DNA from: JAIDVZ01 sp964486285
Lineage (GTDB): Bacteria > Verrucomicrobiota > Verrucomicrobiia > Opitutales > JAIRKQ01
Assembly: GCA_964486285.1 (NCBI GenBank)
Contig: CAZALH010000010.1
Coordinates: 1-36,649 of the forward strand
Direction of reading: 5' to 3'
DNA: 36,649 bases
Position 1 is the stretch's first letter; the number at the start of each line of letters is the position of its first letter. The notes beneath the pieces are model-generated. The model was not told the DNA's origin and ran no database searches. It saw nothing but the letters and a program-made list of their open reading frames with translations. Made by a program: the position numbers and the translations under genes. Shown one piece after another: positions 24,925-33,771 of the stretch.

Positions 24925-25826
24925 AAATTAAAATCTGATAATTTATCTAAAGATTTAACATTGATATCGGAATCTATACGTTTCATAAGACCACTCAACA
25001 CTTTACCAGCACCACATTCATATATTTGATTCACTCCAAATCTAATTGCACGCTCACAACATTTATTAAAAAGTACGGGAGAAGTTATTTGTTTTACTAA
25101 TAAACTTTTTATTGCATCTGCAGTTTTCACAAAATCTGCAGTAACATTAGAGATTACAGCTACCTTAGGTTCGAGGAATTCCACATCTTGTAAAAACTTT
25201 TTAAACTCTTCACGAGCATATTCCATTAACCTGCTATGGTAAGCACCTGCGACCTTTAAAGGAATAACCTTTTTAAAAGTCATCTTGTTAGCAATCTCTA
25301 TCGCATGTTTAATATTTTGACATTCACCTGATATTACTATTTGCCCAGGACAGTTTATATTAGCGATTTCTACATTTGCTTGATCACATAATTCTGTGAC
25401 ATCATCAAATATACCACCAAGTAAACTTACCATTGATCCTTTAGTACGTTCGCATGCTTCTTGCATTAAAATTCCTCTTTTATGTACAACTTTCAAACCT
25501 GTCTCAAAGTTAAATACGTTTGAGGCATATAATGCACTTAATTCTCCTAAACTTAATCCCCAAGCGACATCCCACTGTTTTTCTGGATACAATGTTTTTA
25601 AAGTCTCTACAGCAGCACAACTATGGGTAAATAACATCGATTGACAACAAGCTGTAGTAGTTAATTGTATTTCTGGACCATAAAAACCAATATTTAAGAA
25701 ATCATCTCCAATAATGTTTCTTGCCTGATTATAAATCATAGCAGCTGCGCGATTACCATCGTACAAACTTTTCCCCATACCAACATATTGAGCTCCTTGT
25801 CCAGGAAACATTAATCCAATATTCAT
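24921..25826 (-). CDS. fabD: malonyl-CoA-ACP transacylase
   Basis: FabD loads malonyl groups onto acyl carrier protein for fatty-acid synthesis. MFPGQGAQYVGMGKS opens the protein. The nucleophile elbow is GLSLGE with Ser92, where Leu replaces the more usual His (a known variant). GAYHSRLM supplies the catalytic His197, and the end has QIYECGAGKVLSGLMKR. The length of 301 residues is normal. It starts four bases after the end of proS and overlaps dapB by four bases. Together with fabV it provides two steps of type II fatty-acid synthesis in the window. Confidence 0.95.
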   Translation of the reverse strand: MNIGLMFPGQGAQYVGMGKSLYDGNRAAAMIYNQARNIIGDDFLNIGFYGPEIQLTTTACCQSMLFTHSCAAVETLKTLYPEKQWDVAWGLSLGELSALYASNVFNFETGLKVVHKRGILMQEACERTKGSMVSLLGGIFDDVTELCDQANVEIANINCPGQIVISGECQNIKHAIEIANKMTFKKVIPLKVAGAYHSRLMEYAREEFKKFLQDVEFLEPKVAVISNVTADFVKTADAIKSLLVKQITSPVLFNKCCERAIRFGVNQIYECGAGKVLSGLMKRIDSDINVKSLDKLSDFNL

Positions 25827-25830
25827 AGTT

Positions 25831-27342
25831 CTAATAACTCCTTGACCAAATTACACGTTGTTTGCTAAGTTTTCTAGTAAATGGGCATGTCCCAACATCA
25901 TTGTGTTGATTTAAAGGTATACAACGCAATGTTACCCCTAAATCTTTCTTTATAGACTGTTCTATTTCAGTATCACCTGTCCAGTATGTACGAACGAATC
26001 CTACTCCATCATTTTCAAAGAAATCGTAAAATTCTTTTTCAGAATCTATATCAAATGTATTGTTATCCCTATAATCTTGCGCTCGCTTAAACAAATTATT
26101 TTGAATGTCGGTTAATAATTGACTACACCCATCAATAAATTCCTGCTTATCAATATACGTTTTAAGTAAATTTAAATCATCTCTCCTTGTAAAACATATA
26201 TTGTTTTTTTCAATATCTCGCATACCAATTTCTATAATTAAAGGGACTCCTTTCTTTACCCAGCTCCAATATTTTTCTCCACCCCGCAAATCACGTAAGT
26301 CGACTTCGGCAGAAATTGTTTCATTATTAAAATATAGCCCTTTTAAAGAAAATGATATTGAATCACAATATTCTAATACTGCTGACTTATTTAAATCATT
26401 AAATATAGGTAAAATTACGACATGTCTTGAAGATATTTTGGGAGGTATAACTAGCCCATTGTCATCTGAATGTGTCATAATTAGTCCTCCTATTAACCGT
26501 GTAGACATGCCCCAAGAAGTTGTCCAGCCATATTCTTCAACGCCATCTCTACTAATAAATTTGATATTTGAAGACCTTGCAAAATTTTGACCTAAAAAAT
26601 GAGAAGTCCCGGCTTGAAGAGCTTTCTTATCTTGCATCATTGCTTCAATAGAATAAGTATCAACCGCTCCTGGAAATTTTTCATTTTCTGATTTCTTTCC
26701 ACAGATCACTGGTATCGCCATATACTCTTCGACAAACCTTCGATACACTTCAAGAGTTTTTAATGTTTCCTCAATTGCTTGTTCGGCAGATTCATGCACA
26801 GAATGCCCTTCTTGCCACAAAAATTCACTCGTGCGCAAAAACATACGTATACGCATCTCCCAACGAACAACATTGGCCCACTGATTGATTTTTAGAGGTA
26901 AATCACGATAAGATTTGACCCATTTCGAAAACGATTCCCCGATAATAATTTCTGATGTTGGCCGAACGATTAATGGTTCTTCTAATTTCGACGAAGGAAC
27001 TAAATTACCACCCTCATCTACTTGCAATTTAGAATGTGTAACAACTGCACATTCTTTCGCAAAACCATCAACATGCTCCGCCTCTTTTTCAAAAAACCTC
27101 AACGGAATAAATAATGGGAAATAAGCATTACTATAACCAATTTGCTTAATTTTTCTATCGAAAATTTTTTGAATATTTTCCCATAACGAATACCCCAACG
27201 GTTTCATAACCATACATCCGCGAACTACACTATTTTCTGCTAAATCAGCAGCTTTTATGACTTGTTGATACCATTCCGCGTAATTTTGATCACGTCGAGG
27301 GATAATGGCAGTACGCTTTTCTTTACTACACATAGTACTCAT
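25831..27342 (-). CDS. proS: prolyl-tRNA synthetase, archaeal/eukaryotic type
   Basis: This class II synthetase charges tRNA-Pro. At 503 residues it lacks the large editing insertion of the usual bacterial form. Signatures of the archaeal/eukaryotic type are FIPLRFFEKEAEHVDGFAKE, LIVRPTSE, RTSEFLWQEGHSVHE (motif 2), YSIEAMMQDKKALQAGTSHF (with LGQNFA following) and WGMSTRLIGGLIMTHSDDNG (motif 3). The form occurs sporadically in bacteria such as Bacteroidetes, mycoplasmas and PVC members. It is the first gene of the proS-fabD-dapB-lipoprotein-gspE operon and is divergent from the gspL-like gene. An internal ATG at codon 4 could also be the start. Confidence 0.95.
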   Translation of the reverse strand: MSTMCSKEKRTAIIPRRDQNYAEWYQQVIKAADLAENSVVRGCMVMKPLGYSLWENIQKIFDRKIKQIGYSNAYFPLFIPLRFFEKEAEHVDGFAKECAVVTHSKLQVDEGGNLVPSSKLEEPLIVRPTSEIIIGESFSKWVKSYRDLPLKINQWANVVRWEMRIRMFLRTSEFLWQEGHSVHESAEQAIEETLKTLEVYRRFVEEYMAIPVICGKKSENEKFPGAVDTYSIEAMMQDKKALQAGTSHFLGQNFARSSNIKFISRDGVEEYGWTTSWGMSTRLIGGLIMTHSDDNGLVIPPKISSRHVVILPIFNDLNKSAVLEYCDSISFSLKGLYFNNETISAEVDLRDLRGGEKYWSWVKKGVPLIIEIGMRDIEKNNICFTRRDDLNLLKTYIDKQEFIDGCSQLLTDIQNNLFKRAQDYRDNNTFDIDSEKEFYDFFENDGVGFVRTYWTGDTEIEQSIKKDLGVTLRCIPLNQHNDVGTCPFTRKLSKQRVIWSRSY

Positions 27343-27393
27343 ATAAAGACAACATTTTCAAATAAGCGAGAATTTTTTATTTTACAAAATCTA

Positions 27394-27408
27394 TTTAGAT
27401 TGTCTAAA
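27394..27408. repeat. small dyad in the proS/gspL divergent region
   Basis: TTTAGA (27394-27399) and TCTAAA (27403-27408) form a perfect inverted repeat with a three-base spacer in the short region between two divergent operons. It might be an operator or part of a promoter. No clear -35/-10 pair stands out. Confidence 0.25.
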
Positions 27409-27445
27409 AGAGAGCTTGATAAAACATTCTTTTTTTACAAAATAT

Positions 27446-29050
27446 ATGAGTTCAATGAAAGACAACGTTATAATGCGATGTGGAACTAATCACGTTACAT
27501 TTGTTACAATTAGTAACCATGGAGTATTCACCAATGTAGAATCATTTTATATCTCAACTCATAACACAGATGAAAAAGCTTGGTTAAAGGCACTATCAAT
27601 AACCTTATCCCAAGTACCAAAAAAATTGAAAGAACAAGTATCGATAGTTATTCCACCGAATTGGAATATTTTCACAAAATATATTACCCTTCCTGAGGTT
27701 GACAAAAATAAAACTAAAGAAGCATTAAGTTTTGAATTTAAACAAAATTTTCCAGGTGAACCAGAAGAATGGATATGGGAACCCTACAGGTTTAATAAAA
27801 ACACAAATGACGTGTTTATCATTGCAATGCAGCGAGGGTTTACTGAACATTTTTTAGATGCATTATTAAGAAATAACCTAAATTTTTCTTATCTATGCCC
27901 AGAAATTTTATTGCTTCAAGCATCTTTGCCCAAACAAACACATGCAGACGAAAATTGCATCTTAGCTCAAATAGGAACATCAAATACTCTCCTTTATATT
28001 AGTAACAAAAAAGCACAATACATTAGGATGATACCTATAGCTGATGATTGGATAGATAAACAAATTGCAGTTTCGCAAAAAATCTCTCTTCAAGACGCTA
28101 GAAAAGTTAAAGATAGTCAAATAAAACTTCTAAACGACAAATCTGCATCATCATTTATAAAATATTATATCCGCCAATTCGCGCAAAAAATCCAACAAGA
28201 ACTTAAGCGTTCCGAGTTGTTTTTTTGTAGAACGTTTAATCAAACACAAACCAGCAAAATGATATTATGCGGTAGCGTAGTACATATACAAGAATTTTCA
28301 GATACTATTCAAGAATTTAATCAAAATGTAGAAGTTGAACAAGCATCTAGTTATGCTCCACAAAAATTATTCCATAAATCTTTAAGCGATGAAAAACGCA
28401 ATACATTATCAGAAAACATATTAACTTACTTAGGAGCCATTGAAATACTATCACGTAACGATTCTCCTGTTTTAAATTTATTTTCTGATATTTTTAAAAA
28501 ACAAATATATTTTCAACAGCGCCATCCAACATATATGGCTGCGATGATAATTGTAATTTTAGTTACAATGTTAGGACTAAAATTAAACAAACAAAAAGTT
28601 ACTTTTTTAGAGTCACAAAAATTAGCATTAGAGGCCAAGTTGCGAGAATCGATCATCGACTCACAAAAATATAAAGAAACTATTGAATCTGAACAACGCC
28701 TTCGCGAATCAATTATCTATATCAAAAACATGCTTTATTCTCAAGATAGTTGGTTGGAAATTTTTAATTGCCTACAGCAATCAATCAATCAATTAAAATG
28801 CTCATGGATAGATTCTTTTCACTGGAAAGATTCTGATAAACCAAACATTATTCATATAATTGTGAAAACGTTCATTGATGAAGCAAATGCACAGGGAGTT
28901 AACGATATTGAGACATTTTTAAATTCAATTAAAACATGTAACATGATATCTAAAATAAACAACGTTGTAATTTCTGAAACCAAAGACTCTGTACGTTCTT
29001 TTTCATTCGATATAGAGCTAAATAATAATTCTAAGATTTTTGTAAAATGA
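27446..29050 (+). CDS. GspL / PilM-PilN-like secretion or pilus inner-membrane protein
   Basis: From the ATG at 27446 the protein has about 534 residues. The first ~330 look like an actin-like PilM/GspL cytoplasmic domain (IVIPPNWNIFTKYITLPEVD, KEALSFEFKQNFPGEPEEWI, AQIGTSNTLLYI, and SKMILCGSVVHIQEFSDTI). One transmembrane segment follows (PTYMAAMIIVILVTMLGLKL), then a coiled coil (about 45 residues) and a C-terminal ferredoxin-like part as in PilN or the GspL periplasmic domain. This is the layout of GspL or of a PilM-PilN fusion. The start could also be a TTG at 27416 or ATGs at 27455 or 27473. The stop overlaps the next start as ATGA. It probably recruits GspE to the membrane. Confidence 0.65.
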   Translation: MSSMKDNVIMRCGTNHVTFVTISNHGVFTNVESFYISTHNTDEKAWLKALSITLSQVPKKLKEQVSIVIPPNWNIFTKYITLPEVDKNKTKEALSFEFKQNFPGEPEEWIWEPYRFNKNTNDVFIIAMQRGFTEHFLDALLRNNLNFSYLCPEILLLQASLPKQTHADENCILAQIGTSNTLLYISNKKAQYIRMIPIADDWIDKQIAVSQKISLQDARKVKDSQIKLLNDKSASSFIKYYIRQFAQKIQQELKRSELFFCRTFNQTQTSKMILCGSVVHIQEFSDTIQEFNQNVEVEQASSYAPQKLFHKSLSDEKRNTLSENILTYLGAIEILSRNDSPVLNLFSDIFKKQIYFQQRHPTYMAAMIIVILVTMLGLKLNKQKVTFLESQKLALEAKLRESIIDSQKYKETIESEQRLRESIIYIKNMLYSQDSWLEIFNCLQQSINQLKCSWIDSFHWKDSDKPNIIHIIVKTFIDEANAQGVNDIETFLNSIKTCNMISKINNVVISETKDSVRSFSFDIELNNNSKIFVK

Positions 29051-29961
29051 AGAACTTGTTTTTTAAACGTCATAAAGTATTTTTTATAGCATTTATTCTT
29101 TTATTATTCAGTGAAGTAATATTGCTCAACAGATATTTAAAAGTTTACAAAAAAAATTCTATTTTATCAGCTACTATACAAGAATCGTCACGAATACTGG
29201 AAGAAAAAAGCAAAAGCCTACCTACATCTCATTTAGCAATTGAACAGAAAACAAATTCTATAATAAAAAAATATCGCCAATTTATTTCAGACACATGGTG
29301 TAATGTTGTTCAAAGAGAGCACGAATTTAATAAATTAAATGCTCCTGGCAATAATATTGCACTATTTTTTGAAATTTCAAACTTCGTCACTCAAAACCGC
29401 GAATTATGTAATTCATTGGGAATAAATTACGAAGAAGAGTATTCATTTAGTTTCAAAGAATATTTAAACAAGAAGGAACAGCCGCTTGAAAGTGAAATCG
29501 ATGACATTCATCTTCAAAAAGAACAAATTAGTTTGTTCTTAAATTGCCTTTTTGAAGCACGTACAACATACCTTAAAATAGATTCTATAAAGCGTGGAAT
29601 TAAGGACAGTGCAATAACATACCGCAATGGTGATACGTTTTTAATAGATAACAATTCTATTGCATCATCAATTTTATCAACAAATACCTATCAAATAACA
29701 TTCGAAACTTTTACAGAAACATTCAGAAAATATTTAAACAATTTACGTGAATCGGAAGTACCATTTGTTATCAGAGAAATAAATATAGAACCTCACAAAC
29801 AAACGTATATCAATAGGCAATCTCAGGAATATATCGTCCAAGGTATTCCCACTAAATACACTCTTACATTAGAAATGCTAAACATAGCTCATGATATTAC
29901 TAAACAATACAAGCGCGATGCCCAATATTATAGAAGGAAAACACATGTAACAAACTATTAA
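29047..29961 (+). CDS. GspM/PilO-like protein, recalls Amuc_1100 family
   Basis: 304 residues: a short basic N-terminus, one transmembrane helix (about residues 10-27, KVFFIAFILLLFSEVILL), a coiled coil (about 30-75), then two alpha/beta parts (LGINYEEEYSFSFKEY with LFEARTTYLKIDSIK; and TYQITFETFTETFRKYLNNL with FVIREINIEP). This is the architecture of GspM/PilO, and it resembles in layout the Akkermansia protein Amuc_1100, which lies in a pilus-like gene cluster. The ATGA overlap with the GspL-like gene supports a GspL-GspM pair. The Amuc_1100 link is from memory of its layout, not an alignment. Confidence 0.55.
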   Translation: MKNLFFKRHKVFFIAFILLLFSEVILLNRYLKVYKKNSILSATIQESSRILEEKSKSLPTSHLAIEQKTNSIIKKYRQFISDTWCNVVQREHEFNKLNAPGNNIALFFEISNFVTQNRELCNSLGINYEEEYSFSFKEYLNKKEQPLESEIDDIHLQKEQISLFLNCLFEARTTYLKIDSIKRGIKDSAITYRNGDTFLIDNNSIASSILSTNTYQITFETFTETFRKYLNNLRESEVPFVIREINIEPHKQTYINRQSQEYIVQGIPTKYTLTLEMLNIAHDITKQYKRDAQYYRRKTHVTNY

Positions 29962-29982
29962 AAAAGACCGCAATATATTTGC

Positions 29983-30052
29983 GAGAAACAATTTCAATAT
30001 AAAACAAATCAAAAACTTATGTAATATACTTTCCCCCAAAAAATTGTTTCTC
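29983..30052. terminator. long-loop inverted repeat between convergent genes
   Basis: GAGAAACAATTT (29983-29994) and AAATTGTTTCTC (30041-30052) form a perfect 12-base inverted repeat with a 46-base A+T-rich spacer, between the GspM-like gene and the convergent 310-residue gene. It may act as a bidirectional terminator. A smaller CGCAA/TTGCG hairpin precedes it. Confidence 0.4.
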
Positions 30053-30072
30053 ACTAAAAATTTATCTTCAAT

Positions 30073-31005
30073 TTAAAAATTACGGATACGGACATACCTT
30101 AATATTTCTAAGACCTCTCGTGCATCTTCTTTTGAAAATCCTTCTATTGTAGAAACATACTTATCAGAAAAATTGTCAATTAACTCTTTTATCGCTAAAT
30201 CAGCTTTTTTAGGATCGAAATTTCTTCTATCTCTTGAAAGAGAATCTAATTTAACAAACAAATCTTTATCCAATTCACATAAATTTAGAAAATATGCTAT
30301 ACGTTTTTGAGGGTTTTTTATTAACACTCCTTCATCAAGATGAACACGGCATCTTCCCTCTAAAAGTTTAGACATTTTTTCATCTCTAGTATTGTTCATT
30401 AAATTTTCTGACAACTCACGCAGTAAATAGTGAGTACTTTTAGCTTGATTAATCACATTATCTTCCTGATTCACAATATCTATAATATTTTTCCTAGCGT
30501 GATTTACTGCTAAATTAGATAGAAAATCTTCCAAATTTTTATTTTGAAGACAAAAAAATTCTACTAACTTTGCAGGGAAAGAATTTATTATTGTTAGGTC
30601 TATTTTAGCGGCATTATCTTTTTTTGAATTGTTAAATGCTAAGTCCCTTGCAAGGTAAGTACTTATAAATGCATTAAAATCGTTACTAAACTTAGTAGAA
30701 CCTTGACCATCAATAAGATTTTTATATTCTTGATCATAGTTCGCAAAATTCTTTTTGAAATTTAAATATTGAGCAGCAAATTCAGACAAACAACTTCTAC
30801 ACTTATTTTTACTTGAAAAGAGTATACTAATACCTGGATGTAAATTAAAAACACTTCTATCCATTAGCCCCCCTCCATTTGATACTTGAGAAGTTTGATT
30901 TACACCAATAGAATTTTTATTCTGACTTGCTAAAATAGGACTATTTGTTTGTCCACTATTTTTACTATTAATTGGGGAAATTTGACCGACTATAATATTA
31001 CCCAT
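30073..31005 (-). CDS. unknown 310-residue protein, possible type III secreted protein
   Basis: I do not recognise this protein. Residues 1-50 are low-complexity and rich in Asn, Ser, Gln and Gly with no signal peptide; the remaining ~260 residues are helical and charged (for example STHYLLRELSENLMNNTRDE and KRIAYFLNLCELDKDLFVKL). No membrane segment is seen. A disordered polar N-terminus followed by a helical body is common in type III substrates and gatekeepers, but I find no YopN/CopN motif. It is a single gene, converging on the GspM-like gene and divergent from the efflux operon. Confidence 0.5.
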   Translation of the reverse strand: MGNIIVGQISPINSKNSGQTNSPILASQNKNSIGVNQTSQVSNGGGLMDRSVFNLHPGISILFSSKNKCRSCLSEFAAQYLNFKKNFANYDQEYKNLIDGQGSTKFSNDFNAFISTYLARDLAFNNSKKDNAAKIDLTIINSFPAKLVEFFCLQNKNLEDFLSNLAVNHARKNIIDIVNQEDNVINQAKSTHYLLRELSENLMNNTRDEKMSKLLEGRCRVHLDEGVLIKNPQKRIAYFLNLCELDKDLFVKLDSLSRDRRNFDPKKADLAIKELIDNFSDKYVSTIEGFSKEDAREVLEILRYVRIRNF

Positions 31006-31140
31006 TATATACCTTTGTTAATTTAGTTTTAGTAAAAAAATTTACTAAAATTTGACATATTAGTCAAAAAATAAAAAAATATTTTTATTTAAAAATTACT
31101 TGCAAACAAAAAAAATCCATACACACATTATTTAAATATT

Positions 31141-32562
31141 ATGAATTTCCATAGACTAATTTTAGTATCGATATGTATATTACTATCTACCGGATGTGGC
31201 ATTCATAAAAATCATAAAGTTTACAACACTGCAAAACAAGATGTAAATAATTATTACCAAACGATAAATACAAATAGAAATTTATGCCAAAAAAAATCTG
31301 ATTCAGAGCAACTAATAGGACAGGCGAAATTAGATCTTTCCATGTCAATAGACATAGCATGTAAAAATAATCCTTCTGTTAAACGAGCATGGCATTTTGC
31401 TCGCGCAGAAAGAGCGAGATTACAGCAAATTAAAAGTGCTTACTATCCAACAGTAATAATTAATGGAACGGCAGAAAGGACAGAAGCAACAACAGCTGTC
31501 CAAAAATCAGTGCAAAAAACACTTGGAAATTCCATTTATCCAAGCATAGAACTGCATTATTCCTTATTTAAATTTGGAGGGACAAAATTAAGCGCGGAAG
31601 CTGCAAAATATGCATTATACTCCGCTAATTATCAATACGACAGAACGTTGCAAAGCGTTGTGCATGATATTGAATGTGCTTACTTAGGGCTTAGTTTAGC
31701 AGAACAAACAATCACAGCAAAAGAAAAAAACCTAGAGGATGCTAATGGAGCATACGAATCAACGTATTCCCGATACAAATCGGGACTCGCAAATTTACAA
31801 GAATATTTACAAGCTAAAGCTAATAAAACACAAGCAGAATTTGAGTTAGAATGCACATATGCTAATGTTGAATCTGCACGAGCCATATTAGCAAAAACTA
31901 TGGGAATTACAGTTTCTGAAAGCATTAAAATATTACACCCTGTCTTACAAAGTGACCTGCAGGAAATCAGTTTGTCTGTTGATGACTTAATCAGTGAAGT
32001 TATAAAAACTCGCCCTGATATTCGTGCTGCTTATTCACAAGTAATTTCCAGTAAAAAGCTGACCAAGAGCACAAAAACTAACTTACTGCCTGAATTTGTA
32101 TTAGGAGGAAGCGGCAGCAAAAAAAAGTATGAGCATATAAGTGGAACACATAACAATTTTAATGTATTTGCTGGGCTGGAATGGAAAATATTCGATGGAT
32201 TTAAAAATATTTACGACATAGTTGAAGCTAAAGAAAATACGAAAATTGCCCAAGCAGAATTTGAACAGGCAAAGCTTCAAGCACAGTCTGAAGTTTGGAC
32301 ATGTTATTTTGCCTTCAAATCAGCAATCAAACAATTAGAAAGCGCAAGAAAAGTTTTAGAATCCTCCCAAGAGTCTTTTCAATCAATGTTAATTTCTTAC
32401 AACAATGGCTTATGTAAATTTACAGATTTATTAACGACACAATCAAGTTTAGCCAATGCAAGGTTGCAATTAGTTAATTCCGAGTATAATTTGTTAACAG
32501 CAATATCTAATTTAGCCTACTCTACTGGAGGGATTATTGGTAACGAACTGATAAATAAATAA
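31141..32562 (+). CDS. outer-membrane efflux lipoprotein (TolC/OprM family)
   Basis: The protein begins with a lipoprotein signal (LILVSICILLSTGC, Cys19) and has two OEP repeats with long helices, each ending in the pattern of TolC-type channels (LQEYLQAKANKTQAEFELEC in the first, TDLLTTQSSLANARLQLVNS in the second). RPDIRAAYSQVISS lies between them. At 473 residues it is the NodT/OprM size. It forms the trimeric outer-membrane duct for the adaptor and pump encoded downstream. It is first in the operon, an unusual order compared with the common adaptor-pump-channel order. The adaptor begins 16 bases later. Confidence 0.9.
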   Translation: MNFHRLILVSICILLSTGCGIHKNHKVYNTAKQDVNNYYQTINTNRNLCQKKSDSEQLIGQAKLDLSMSIDIACKNNPSVKRAWHFARAERARLQQIKSAYYPTVIINGTAERTEATTAVQKSVQKTLGNSIYPSIELHYSLFKFGGTKLSAEAAKYALYSANYQYDRTLQSVVHDIECAYLGLSLAEQTITAKEKNLEDANGAYESTYSRYKSGLANLQEYLQAKANKTQAEFELECTYANVESARAILAKTMGITVSESIKILHPVLQSDLQEISLSVDDLISEVIKTRPDIRAAYSQVISSKKLTKSTKTNLLPEFVLGGSGSKKKYEHISGTHNNFNVFAGLEWKIFDGFKNIYDIVEAKENTKIAQAEFEQAKLQAQSEVWTCYFAFKSAIKQLESARKVLESSQESFQSMLISYNNGLCKFTDLLTTQSSLANARLQLVNSEYNLLTAISNLAYSTGGIIGNELINK

Positions 32563-32578
32563 TAATCATAATAACACT

Positions 32579-33760
32579 ATGTATAAAAAATTTTTAAAAT
32601 ATTTACTAATTAGCGTTTTGACAATCAATGCTGGATGCCAAAAAGAAACTACAGTGTCATCGGAACGTCCTGCCATACCGGTAGTATCTGCCAAAGCTAT
32701 CTCTCAAGATGTTCCGGAATATATAGACACAATAGGGTGCTGCCGATCATATTCTTCAGTCGATATAATCCCTCAGGTTTACGGAACATTACAAAGCGCG
32801 CATTTTGAACAAGGAGCTTATGTAAAGAAAGGTGATCTTCTATATGTAATAGATCCAACAAAATATGAAGCAATACTGGACCAAGCACAAGCAAAACTTG
32901 TTCAAGCCGAAGCTCAATTTACAGTTGATTCCGCACAATTAGAACGTTCAAAATCTTTATTACCCCAAAAGTATATATCAAAACAAGAATATGAAGCTTT
33001 AGAAGCTCAAGTACTACAAGACAAAGCTGCAATAGAAGCAGCTAAAGCTAATATAAAGCAAGCAAGATATGATTTCGCTAATTGTTTTATAACTTCTCCC
33101 ATAGATGGAATTGTTGGCAAATATTTAGTTGATGTCGGAAATGTTCTTTCTCAAACAAGTTTTGGATCAACTGTACTCGTGAATATTCAGGATGTTGACC
33201 ATCTTTATGTTGATTTCCCAGTTTCAGAAAATATTTTCCCGCAATTATATAAAAGTTTTCTCGAATCACCTGACGGGCTTGATGTAATTGTTTCTCTAGC
33301 TTCTAAAGAAGAAATAAATATTAGGGGTAAATTAAAATTTGTAGAAAACTCCATCAATAAACGTTCAGGATCCATCGAATTACGAGCAGTGTTAGACAAT
33401 AAAGAACATAAATTTTGGCCAGGAATAACTGTTGATACAAAGGTATTATTAAGAATTAATAAAGGTGCAGTATTAGTTCCAACAGAAAGTGTGCGTCTTG
33501 GACAGTTAGGGCATTATGTATTCATCATTAAAGAAGATAAAACAGTTGATTTGCGCATCGTTAAAATAGGTCAACAATATGGTGATTTCACTTTAATTAA
33601 AGAAGGTATAAATTCTGGAGAAAATGTAGTGCAAACAGGTCAATTAATGTTAGCTCCAGGAATGAAAGTTGTCGAAGTACCAGATCAAAGAGAAAATAAG
33701 TTCAAATTACAACTTCAAAACGATCAAAATATGGCTGAAAAAAATCCAACAACAAAATAA
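32579..33760 (+). CDS. RND efflux periplasmic adaptor (AcrA/MexA family)
   Basis: 393 residues starting with a lipoprotein signal (LKYLLISVLTINAGC, Cys20). Family parts are seen in order: barrel/lipoyl half-motif PQVYGTLQSAHFEQGAYVKK, GDLLYVIDP, a helical hairpin (about residues 100-160), the second lipoyl half FITSPIDGIVGKYLVDVGNV, and a beta-barrel and membrane-proximal domain (KGAVLVPTESVRLGQLGHYV, then GENVVQTGQLMLAPGMKV). It connects the inner-membrane pump to the outer-membrane channel. It lies between the two partner genes. Confidence 0.93.
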   Translation: MYKKFLKYLLISVLTINAGCQKETTVSSERPAIPVVSAKAISQDVPEYIDTIGCCRSYSSVDIIPQVYGTLQSAHFEQGAYVKKGDLLYVIDPTKYEAILDQAQAKLVQAEAQFTVDSAQLERSKSLLPQKYISKQEYEALEAQVLQDKAAIEAAKANIKQARYDFANCFITSPIDGIVGKYLVDVGNVLSQTSFGSTVLVNIQDVDHLYVDFPVSENIFPQLYKSFLESPDGLDVIVSLASKEEINIRGKLKFVENSINKRSGSIELRAVLDNKEHKFWPGITVDTKVLLRINKGAVLVPTESVRLGQLGHYVFIIKEDKTVDLRIVKIGQQYGDFTLIKEGINSGENVVQTGQLMLAPGMKVVEVPDQRENKFKLQLQNDQNMAEKNPTTK

Positions 33761-33771
33761 ATAAAAAGAGA

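Noticed and set aside
25540..25560. FabD nucleophile elbow reads GLSLG instead of GHSLG
   Set aside because: Leu at this position is a known variation in bacterial FabD proteins, and the catalytic Ser and His are present.
30073..31005. Assignment of the 310-residue protein as SctW/YopN/CopN gatekeeper
   Set aside because: Size and polar N-terminus would fit, but I cannot see any of the conserved helical motifs of that family, so it is left as unknown.
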